Assembly: GCA_014360855.1 (NCBI GenBank)
Contig: JACIWP010000079.1
Span: 1-11,899, forward strand
Direction: 5' to 3'
DNA: 11,899 nt
Origin: Anaerolineae bacterium
Lineage (GTDB): Bacteria; Chloroflexota; Anaerolineae; JACIWP01
The notes below the pieces were generated by a model. The model ran no database searches and was not told where the DNA came from. It saw only the letters and a program-made list of their open reading frames with translations. A program made the translations under genes and the position numbers. Of the stretch, positions 8,403-11,899 are shown piece by piece. Each line of letters opens with the position of its first letter. Within the stretch, counting starts at the first letter, position 1.

Positions 8403-8452
8403 GGCGCCCTCCATGGTATCATGTGAGATGAACAATATATTCTGATAGCATA

Positions 8453-8480
8453 AGTATACCCCGATATGTCTGCAGGGCAA
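8453..8480 (-). promoter_or_regulatory. Candidate promoter for argF and the downstream series
   Basis: On the minus strand, a -35 reading TTTGCC (8481-8476) or TTGCCC (8480-8475) is followed after 17 or 16 bp by TATACT (8458-8453), a 5/6 match to the consensus -10. Transcription would start near 8446, giving a leader of about 44 nt before argF. The same GTTTGCC -35 is seen at two other promoters in this window. Confidence 0.5.
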
Positions 8481-8495
8481 ACCCTACCGGCCGGC

Positions 8496-9269
8496 TCAAC
8501 GCCTGGTATCTGCCTGCACCGGATTGCGCAGGATGCCAATGCCCTCGATCTCGACCTCCACCACATCGCCGGCCGCCAACGGGCCGATGCCGGCCGGCGT
8601 GCCGGTGTAGATGACATCCCCTGGCTCCAGCGTCATAATGTGGGAGATATAGCTCACCAGGAAGGGGATATCGAAGATCATATCCCGCGTGCGGCCGTTC
8701 TGGCGCACCTGGCCGTTGACGCGGCAGAGCACCCGCAGGTCTGCCGGCGAGATTCCCGTCTCGATCCACGGCCCCAGCGGCGCAAAAGTATCGAACCCCT
8801 TGCCGCGCGTCCACTGCCCATCGCGCCGCTGGAGGTCGCGGGCGGTGACGTCGTTGCCGCAGGTATAGCCGAGAATGTGCCGCAGTGCTTCCTGGCGTGG
8901 GATGTCCTTTCCCCGCCGGCCAATGACCACCACCAGTTCCGCCTCGTGGTCCACCTGCTGGCTTTCCGCCGGCAGGATGATCGGCTCCTCATGGCCGACG
9001 AGGGCGCTCGGCGGCTTCAGGAACAGCAGGGGCTCCGCCGGCACCTCGACCTGCTGTTCGGCGGCGTGGGCGGCATAATTGCGTCCCACCGCGATGATCT
9101 TGGTCGGCTCGCAGGGGGGAAGCAGTCGCAGTTCGTCCAGCCGGCCGATGGGCTCCGCCGGCTCGAGCGGCCCCGCGAACGGACTGCCGGCGCGCAGTCG
9201 GTGGACCATCTCCCCCTGCACGATGCCGTAGGTCGGTTGATGCTGGTAGATGCAGCGGACGATTCTCAC
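8496..9269 (-). CDS. Fumarylacetoacetate hydrolase family protein
   Basis: A 257-residue protein with a short N-terminal region and a full FAH-fold domain. Family signatures are present in order: KIIAVGRNYAAHAAE (57-71), FLKPPSAL (83-90), HEAELVVVIGRRG (108-120) with likely metal ligands Glu109 and Glu111, GNDVTARDLQ (138-147) with Asp140, KGFDTFAPLGPW (157-168) and TGTPAGIGPLAAGD (222-235). Members open or isomerise beta-diketo acids, decarboxylate oxaloacetate or act in aromatic degradation. No other aromatic-pathway gene is nearby, so the substrate is open. GTG 9269 is preferred because AAGGAG (9277-9282) lies 7 nt before it and only 1 nt before the in-frame ATG 9275. That start also gives the common MRIVR opening. 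It follows the methyltransferase gene by about 60 bp and may share its promoter. Confidence 0.9.
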   Translation of the reverse strand: MRIVRCIYQHQPTYGIVQGEMVHRLRAGSPFAGPLEPAEPIGRLDELRLLPPCEPTKIIAVGRNYAAHAAEQQVEVPAEPLLFLKPPSALVGHEEPIILPAESQQVDHEAELVVVIGRRGKDIPRQEALRHILGYTCGNDVTARDLQRRDGQWTRGKGFDTFAPLGPWIETGISPADLRVLCRVNGQVRQNGRTRDMIFDIPFLVSYISHIMTLEPGDVIYTGTPAGIGPLAAGDVVEVEIEGIGILRNPVQADTRR

Positions 9270-9276
9270 GGTCATG

Positions 9277-9282
9277 CTCCTT
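9277..9282 (-). promoter_or_regulatory. Ribosome binding site favouring a GTG start for the FAH-family gene
   Basis: AAGGAG on the minus strand leaves 7 nt to GTG 9269 but a single base to ATG 9275, which is too close for normal initiation. Confidence 0.65.
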
Positions 9283-9329
9283 GTGCTGATAAGATAATGG
9301 GGCGGTATGATGCCAGGTACCCGTTACCG

Positions 9330-10007
9330 TCATGCCCGCCGGCGCGCCCAGACCTGGTCATAATTGACCTCCCAGACGACCTCTTGAACTTCCTCCAATG
9401 GGAGGTCCTGCAGGACGCTGGCGACCCGCCGGCGGGGGAAGACCTTGCCCGGCAGGAAGCGTGCCTCCCAGCCGATGCGGTTGGTGAAGAGGAGCCAGCC
9501 GCCTGGTTTCAGCACGCGCGTCATTTCCGCCAGCGCGGCGCGGGGGTGCGGCATGAATTCCAGCGCCTCACAGCACGTCACCGCGTGGAAGGCGGCATCG
9601 GGAAAGGGGAGCCGGCAGGCGTCCCCCTGCACCAGATAGGCCCGGCCGGCGTGTTCCGCCAGGTTGCGGCGGGCCTGAGCCAGCATGCCGGCGGAAAGGT
9701 CCAGCCCCACGATCGTGCCGCGGAACGCCGGCTGGCGGAGCAGACTCATGGGCACGCGCCCGGTGCCGGTGGCCACATCCAGCACCATTGGTCGGGGGAC
9801 ATGTGCCAGTGCCGCCGCCAGCGGCCGGCCGAGGGTGGCGTCTTCCAGCTCGACGTCGTATGCCTTGATGCGGTCGTAGCGGCCGGCGGTCCAGTCGTAC
9901 AATTTGGCGACGATGGAGCGGCCCAGGTAGGTGCCCTCCGCCAGGATGAACTGCCAGTAGACCAGCAGGATGAGGATCAGCAGGACAGCGAGCAGGATGC
10001 CGGCCAT
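9330..10007 (-). CDS. Membrane-anchored class I SAM-dependent methyltransferase
   Basis: A 225-residue protein with an N-terminal transmembrane helix (about 3-21, GILLAVLLILILLVYWQF) followed by a Rossmann-type methyltransferase domain of the Methyltransf_11 style. Motif I is VLDVATGTG (75-83), the acidic end of strand 2 is GLDLS (101-105), then QGDACRLPFPD (127-137), and ALEFMPHP and RVLKPGGWLLF (164-174) mark the later motifs. The region YDWTAGRYDRIKAYD (37-51) resembles the lead-in of UbiE/lipid methyltransferases, so a membrane lipid or quinone substrate is possible but unproven. ATG 10007 is used, although its AGGGAG site is close (3 nt). The upstream in-frame ATG 10049 falls inside the -10 promoter element and cannot be the start. 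The FAH-family gene follows on the same strand. Confidence 0.85.
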   Translation of the reverse strand: MAGILLAVLLILILLVYWQFILAEGTYLGRSIVAKLYDWTAGRYDRIKAYDVELEDATLGRPLAAALAHVPRPMVLDVATGTGRVPMSLLRQPAFRGTIVGLDLSAGMLAQARRNLAEHAGRAYLVQGDACRLPFPDAAFHAVTCCEALEFMPHPRAALAEMTRVLKPGGWLLFTNRIGWEARFLPGKVFPRRRVASVLQDLPLEEVQEVVWEVNYDQVWARRRA

Positions 10008-10047
10008 ATGCTCCCTGGAAATGTCTGGACATGCGGGATACAGTCCC

Positions 10048-10056
10048 ATTATAGCA
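10048..10056 (-). promoter_or_regulatory. Extended -10 promoter for the methyltransferase (and probably FAH) genes
   Basis: On the minus strand TGC directly precedes a perfect TATAAT (10053-10048), an extended -10 element. No good -35 is found 16-18 bp upstream. Transcription would begin near 10041, leaving a leader of about 35 nt to ATG 10007. Confidence 0.55.
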
Positions 10057-10097
10057 CAGAGGGATACGAGAGGGAGAGAAATGATCAGGCCATACGC

Positions 10098-10278
10098 GAA
10101 ACCCCGCCGTGCCGTGTGCGGAAGAGGTTTGAACCTGCTCTCGCAGGTGGGTGCCTCCTGACAGCCAGCACGACTCCTTCACATGGAAGGGAAGTCGCAG
10201 CTTCTGCAGAGTCCGGCTCCCTCTTATTAAGTGTTGGCTCAAACCGCATTACCGCATCACGAGCACAGCAGGGCTCTC
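10098..10278 (-). ncRNA. ssrS: Probable 6S RNA (RNA polymerase regulator)
   Basis: About 181 nt on the minus strand fold as a 6S-like rod. A terminal stem pairs 10273-10263 with 10102-10112 (11 bp, two G-U pairs valid only for minus-strand RNA). It continues with CGTG/CACG (10261-10258 with 10113-10116) and TGCGG/CCGCA (10256-10252 with 10117-10121), separated by single-base bulges. A large asymmetric bubble follows. An upper arm includes AGCC...GGCT, AGC...GCT and CGACT...AGTCG, with CCTT/AAGG at the tip. A small hairpin, ACCTGC-GAGA-GCAGGT (10149-10134), sits on the 3' side of the bubble, where 6S RNAs carry one. Shared short sequences with E. coli 6S include TGAGCC on the 5' bubble strand and the CACC...GGTTCAA hairpin. 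The length matches 6S (about 180-190 nt) and a strong promoter ends 7 nt upstream. 6S mimics an open promoter and binds the housekeeping holoenzyme. The ends are approximate and the family call rests on manual folding. Confidence 0.75.
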
Positions 10279-10284
10279 TTTCCT

Positions 10285-10313
10285 TATATACCACAAATTG
10301 GGCGGAATGACAA
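10285..10313 (-). promoter_or_regulatory. Promoter of the 6S-like RNA
   Basis: On the minus strand TTGTCA (10313-10308), a 17-bp spacer, then TATATA (10290-10285). Both hexamers are 5/6 to sigma-70 consensus. The predicted start is G at 10278, 5 nt before the terminal stem of the RNA, which fits a mature 5' end without processing. Confidence 0.75.
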
Positions 10314-10320
10314 ATTGGGC
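10293..10320. repeat. Tandem 11-bp direct repeat over the 6S promoter
   Basis: ACAAATTGGGC occurs exactly at 10293-10303 and 10310-10320, start to start 17 bp. The first copy fills much of the -10/-35 spacer of the 6S promoter and the second overlaps its -35. It could be a pair of protein-binding sites; the period of 17 bp is not an integral number of helical turns. Confidence 0.6.
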
Positions 10321-10345
10321 AAAAAGGCGTTGCGCGGGTGTGAGT

Positions 10346-10374
10346 TTGCCAAAATGGCGGGATTTGGTTATACT
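10346..10374 (+). promoter_or_regulatory. Promoter of tRNA-Arg(CCG)
   Basis: TTGCCA (10346-10351), a 17-bp spacer, TATACT (10369-10374). The predicted start is near 10381, 9 nt before the mature tRNA. The -35 region reads GTTTGCCAAAA, shared with the DUF1638 promoter. A small inverted repeat, GCCA-AAA-TGGC (10348-10358), overlaps the -35. Confidence 0.75.
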
Positions 10375-10389
10375 ATGAAGTGTAAACGT

Positions 10390-10461
10390 GCCCCTGTAGC
10401 TCAGAGGATAGAGCAGCGGCCTCCGGAGCCGTGCGCGGGCGTTCGAGTCGCCCCAGGGGTA
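10390..10461 (+). tRNA. tRNA-Arg, anticodon CCG (reads CGG)
   Basis: Full cloverleaf by eye. The acceptor stem is GCCCCTG (10390-10396) with CAGGGGT (10454-10460); the first pair is G-U, and the discriminator is A10461. The D arm is GCTC/GAGC. The anticodon stem GCGGC/GCCGT holds the loop CTCCGGA, anticodon CCG. The variable loop is 4 nt and the T arm is GGGCG-TTCGAGT-CGCCC. The 3' CCA is not encoded. A T-rich run at 10464-10474 follows and may end the transcript, though no separate hairpin precedes it. Confidence 0.95.
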
Positions 10462-10544
10462 CTGTTTTTATTTTGGGCGCCGGCATGTTCCCCCTCTTTC
10501 AGCTCATGCGTGGCTAATTGGCCTCTGAAGCCCGCCGGCCTCGC
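10462..10544. other. Spacer between tRNA-Arg and the next promoter
   Basis: A T-rich run directly after the tRNA, then ordinary GC-rich sequence containing GCCGGC copies. I see no gene, RNA or site here. Confidence 0.5.
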
Positions 10545-10573
10545 TTGACGTGCTTCGCCGGCAGTACTACAAT
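10545..10573 (+). promoter_or_regulatory. Promoter of the 64-codon gene
   Basis: TTGACG (10545-10550), a 17-bp spacer and TACAAT (10568-10573), each 5/6 to consensus. Transcription would start near 10580, giving an untranslated leader of about 86 nt before ATG 10666. Confidence 0.75.
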
Positions 10574-10665
10574 AATGGCAGGTTGTCCCTTGCGCCGGCC
10601 ATCTATCCCCCCATGCACTTCGGCAAGTGAACCGGCTCCAGTATGCACAGCAGAGGAGGTGTGCC

Positions 10666-10860
10666 ATGTTGTGCACGTATGCGAAGCTGGATGAGAAGAA
10701 GCTGGCCGCGCTGCGCGAGTTGGAGACGCAGCACAACGTGCGGGTGGTGGCCCTGGCCTGCCATGATATTCGGCCGGCCCACCTGACCAAAGCGCAGGAG
10801 GAAGCGATCAAGAAAGCGGAGCAGGAACTGGGCGTCGTCCTGCTGGCCTATGAACAATAG
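10666..10860 (+). CDS. Small conserved-looking protein of unknown function (64 aa)
   Basis: A complete short gene: ATG 10666 preceded by AGGAGG (10654-10659) at 6-nt spacing, stop TAG 10858-10860. It has its own promoter upstream and a strong hairpin terminator 24 bp downstream, so it is a single-gene unit. The protein has an N-terminal MLCTYAKLDEKKLAALRELETQ helix, a central hydrophobic strand and loop VRVVALACHDIRPAHL, then a charged helix (TKAQEEAIKKAEQEL) and a final strand GVVLLAYE. That suggests a compact alpha/beta fold with two halves of similar helix-strand design. Cys3, Cys43 and His44 could bind a metal, but this is only a possibility. No signal or membrane segment is seen. I do not recognise a named family; similar small proteins of anaerobes may exist but none can be cited from the sequence alone. 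Confidence 0.82.
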   Translation: MLCTYAKLDEKKLAALRELETQHNVRVVALACHDIRPAHLTKAQEEAIKKAEQELGVVLLAYEQ

Positions 10861-10883
10861 CGCCGCGGAACAGGCCGCAAGCA

Positions 10884-10914
10884 ACAGCAGGGGGCACACT
10901 GCGCCCCCTGCTGT
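10884..10914 (+). terminator. Hairpin terminator after the 64-codon gene
   Basis: A perfect 12-bp inverted repeat, ACAGCAGGGGGC (10884-10895) and GCCCCCTGCTGT (10903-10914), with a 7-nt loop. The downstream tail (CTCTGTCC) has only scattered T residues, so termination may be partial or helped by Rho. Confidence 0.7.
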
Positions 10915-10938
10915 CTCTGTCCGAAATATGACAATTTG

Positions 10939-10966
10939 TTCATCATGAATAAAATTTCATGGAATT
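10939..10966. promoter_or_regulatory. Two adjacent near-palindromes in an AT-rich patch upstream of the small-RNA promoter
   Basis: TTCAT-C-ATGAA (10939-10949) and AATTTCATGGAATT (10953-10966, 12 of 14 positions symmetric) lie side by side just before the -35 at 10970. The position suits activator sites or an UP element; no regulator is identified. Confidence 0.35.
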
Positions 10967-10969
10967 CTA

Positions 10970-10998
10970 TTGACTATCACGATAATCTATGATATGTT
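10970..10998 (+). promoter_or_regulatory. Promoter of a candidate small RNA
   Basis: TTGACT (10970-10975), a 17-bp spacer and TATGTT (10993-10998), with TGA just before the -10 as an extended -10 element. It lies in a sharply AT-rich stretch (about 10921-11001) unlike the rest of the window. The predicted start is near 11005. Confidence 0.6.
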
Positions 10999-11004
10999 AT
11001 AGCT

Positions 11005-11078
11005 GTGGTTAGCCTGGAACCCAGGCGGCCGGAAGAACAGGGAGGAGGTAGGGGCGGCCTCCTTCCTGTTCTCTTTTT
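11005..11078 (+). ncRNA. Candidate small RNA of about 75 nt, family not recognised
   Basis: The unit consists of the promoter above, a short hairpin GCCTGG-AAC-CCAGGC (11012-11026) and a classical terminator. No translated frame with a ribosome binding site is present, and no plus-strand gene follows before the window end, so this is not a leader for a visible gene. I could not assign it to SRP RNA, 6S, a riboswitch or a T-box. Its end points toward the 3' end of the DUF1638 gene. Confidence 0.5.
11034..11078 (+). terminator. Rho-independent terminator of the candidate small RNA
   Basis: The 15-nt arm at 11034-11048 pairs with 11058-11072, with one G-U pair on the plus strand (an A-C mismatch if read on the minus strand), a 9-nt loop and TTTTT at 11074-11078. 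The T-run is on the plus side, so it serves plus-strand transcription. On the minus strand the same hairpin, just after the DUF1638 stop, lacks a T-run but may still slow polymerase. Confidence 0.8.
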
Positions 11079-11775
11079 ATGCCTCTGAGCCGGCCGGCGC
11101 CTGAACCGCCGGCTCCAGGCGGAAGAAATCGGTCATCTTCACCGTGCCGCCCGGCTCCACGATGACGAAGCGCCGGCTGTCCCACCGCCCCTGCGCCAGG
11201 TCCTTGATCCATTCCGGTGAGCCCGGCACCTCCTCGAACCGCAGACGGTACCACTCGGCGACCTGTCGCGCCAGGTTCCGATAATACTCCACCTCGTAAT
11301 TGCCGGTATTGATGAACGCCAGGCGCGTGTAATGTTCGAACGCCAGACGCGCCAGGCGCTCGCCCTTCTCCGGCCCGAATTTCTCCACCATGCGCTGATA
11401 CTGCCCCAGCGGGCCATCCCCCTCGATCGTCAGCCAGCCCTTGGTCACGTAGTAGGTGCCGCGTTCTTGGCGCATTTGCTCCTCATAGCGCTCCAGGGAA
11501 CCCAGGAAGAGCGCGATGCAGTCATGGGCGCGCGGGATCACCAGCCGGTGCTCGCCGGCGCGAATGCCGTCCAACCCGCCGCCGCACAGCCCATACCCCA
11601 GCACAATGGTATAGCCAGGGGGGACCTTATCAATCTCCTCCTGCAGGCGCTGACGCAGTTTTTCGGGGGAGTTATGCAGGCCGAACTCCAGCACCAGCGC
11701 CGGCGTCCCGGCCGGCACGTGCGACTGCATCTCCTCCCAGACAACGGTACAGGCGATGATGTACAATGGTTCCAT
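11077..11775 (-). CDS. DUF1638 domain-containing protein
   Basis: A 232-residue soluble protein of family DUF1638, whose biochemical role is not established. Recognisable features are the opening IIACTVVWEEM (7-16) with Cys9, VLGYGLCGGGLDGI (58-71) with Cys64, LVIPRAHDCIALFLGS (78-93) with His84, Asp85 and Cys86, and GTYYVTKGW (106-114). Conserved Cys9, Cys64 and His84/Cys86 could form a metal or cofactor site. Members are common in anaerobes and often sit near corrinoid methyltransferases, but no such gene is in this window. ATG 11775 follows GGAGG (11785-11789) by 9 nt. A longer in-frame reading upstream would cross the promoter. The stop TAA 11077-11079 lies inside the T-run of the opposing terminator. 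Confidence 0.88.
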   Translation of the reverse strand: MEPLYIIACTVVWEEMQSHVPAGTPALVLEFGLHNSPEKLRQRLQEEIDKVPPGYTIVLGYGLCGGGLDGIRAGEHRLVIPRAHDCIALFLGSLERYEEQMRQERGTYYVTKGWLTIEGDGPLGQYQRMVEKFGPEKGERLARLAFEHYTRLAFINTGNYEVEYYRNLARQVAEWYRLRFEEVPGSPEWIKDLAQGRWDSRRFVIVEPGGTVKMTDFFRLEPAVQAPAGSEA

Positions 11776-11816
11776 GCAGGAACGCCTCCGCTGGTATGAT
11801 GCTCCGCTGAAGATGA

Positions 11817-11844
11817 AGTGTACCCAATGTGCCCGTTTTGGCAA
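11817..11844 (-). promoter_or_regulatory. Promoter of the DUF1638 gene
   Basis: On the minus strand TTGCCA (11844-11839) with a 16-bp spacer, or TTTGCC (11845-11840) with 17 bp, to TACACT (11822-11817). The start would be near 11810, giving a leader of about 35 nt. The -35 context GTTTGCCAAAA is identical to that of the tRNA-Arg promoter. Confidence 0.55.
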
Positions 11845-11899
11845 ACCGTTCGGGAGTGTTTGCGCCGGCGGATCGGTGTCAGGATGACAGCCACTCCCA

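Noticed and set aside
8425..8445. ArgR operator in the argF leader
   Set aside because: The AT-rich block only loosely resembles an ARG box and half-site symmetry is poor; not enough to call.
8403..8480. N-terminal extension of ornithine carbamoyltransferase to 8480
   Set aside because: It would cross the promoter hexamers, and a GGAGG site at proper spacing precedes ATG 8402; the resulting 311 residues match the family length.
10008..10049. Upstream ATG 10049 as the methyltransferase start
   Set aside because: This ATG overlaps the TATAAT -10 element and lacks a ribosome binding site; the membrane helix begins naturally at ATG 10007.
10122..10150. tRNA-like T-arm (GGTTCAAACC) on the minus strand
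   Set aside because: The arm does not form a 5-bp T stem with a 7-nt loop, and no acceptor, D or anticodon arms surround it; the bases pair better as part of the 6S-like fold.
8466..10310. A 614-codon open frame on the plus strand
   Set aside because: It runs antisense across the FAH and methyltransferase genes and the 6S region; no ribosome binding site or recognisable domain, and the minus-strand proteins carry clear family motifs.
11005..11072. SRP RNA or a short GTG-started peptide in the candidate small RNA
   Set aside because: The conserved SRP tip (CAGG, GGAAGGAAGCAG) is not present in proper arrangement, and the GTG frame has no ribosome binding site and reads through the terminator hairpin.
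1..11899. CRISPR array, insertion sequence, prophage or integration site
   Set aside because: No regularly spaced repeats, transposase or integrase motifs, or terminal inverted repeats were seen; the tRNA-Arg is not followed by a duplicate of its 3' end.

Overview
The window is one GC-rich bacterial chromosome segment with compact, mostly minus-strand gene layout. The family content is a diadenylate cyclase followed by a YbbR protein, the double GTPase Der, a large TPR protein, anabolic ornithine carbamoyltransferase and a DUF1638 protein. Together with the extreme density of the palindrome GCCGGC, this suggests a member of the Chloroflexota, perhaps Anaerolineae-like. That placement is inference from style and content, not from a marker gene. 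Nothing points to phage, transposons, CRISPR or a recently acquired island.

Layout. Positions 1-261 (+) hold the last 86 codons of miaB (tRNA methylthiotransferase, TRAM domain). Its 3' end overlaps a convergent minus-strand gene by 41 bp. From 8402 down to 221 runs a tightly packed minus-strand series: ornithine carbamoyltransferase (argF), a 759-residue TPR protein, diadenylate cyclase CdaA, a four-repeat YbbR (CdaR-like) protein, Der GTPase, and a C45/acyltransferase-like protein that appears to have lost its cysteine nucleophile. Gaps are 56, 12, 4-16, 19 and 3 bp, so one transcript from a promoter near 8453-8480 could serve all six. Upstream, also on the minus strand, are a fumarylacetoacetate-hydrolase-family enzyme and a membrane-anchored SAM methyltransferase, probably a two-gene unit from an extended -10 promoter at 10048-10056.

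The 1 kb from 10080 to 11080 is a cluster of short transcription units. It contains a minus-strand structured RNA (about 10098-10278) with its own near-consensus promoter and a 20-bp terminal stem; length, architecture and the 3' hairpin fit 6S RNA (ssrS). Divergent from it is tRNA-Arg(CCG) at 10390-10461. A 64-codon gene of unknown function follows, with its own promoter and terminator. Then comes an AT-rich patch carrying a promoter that drives only a ~75-nt transcript ending in a classical terminator, a candidate small RNA with no recognised family. The window closes with a minus-strand DUF1638 gene and its promoter.

How it fits together: the main series mixes translation/ribosome assembly (Der), c-di-AMP signalling (CdaA plus its YbbR partner) and arginine synthesis, and is largely housekeeping. 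The less ordinary content is the small-RNA cluster, an 11-bp tandem repeat over the 6S promoter, a shared GTTTGCC -35 element in several promoters, the Cys-less C45 homologue and the GCCGGC over-representation. I see no clear novel defence or metabolic system.
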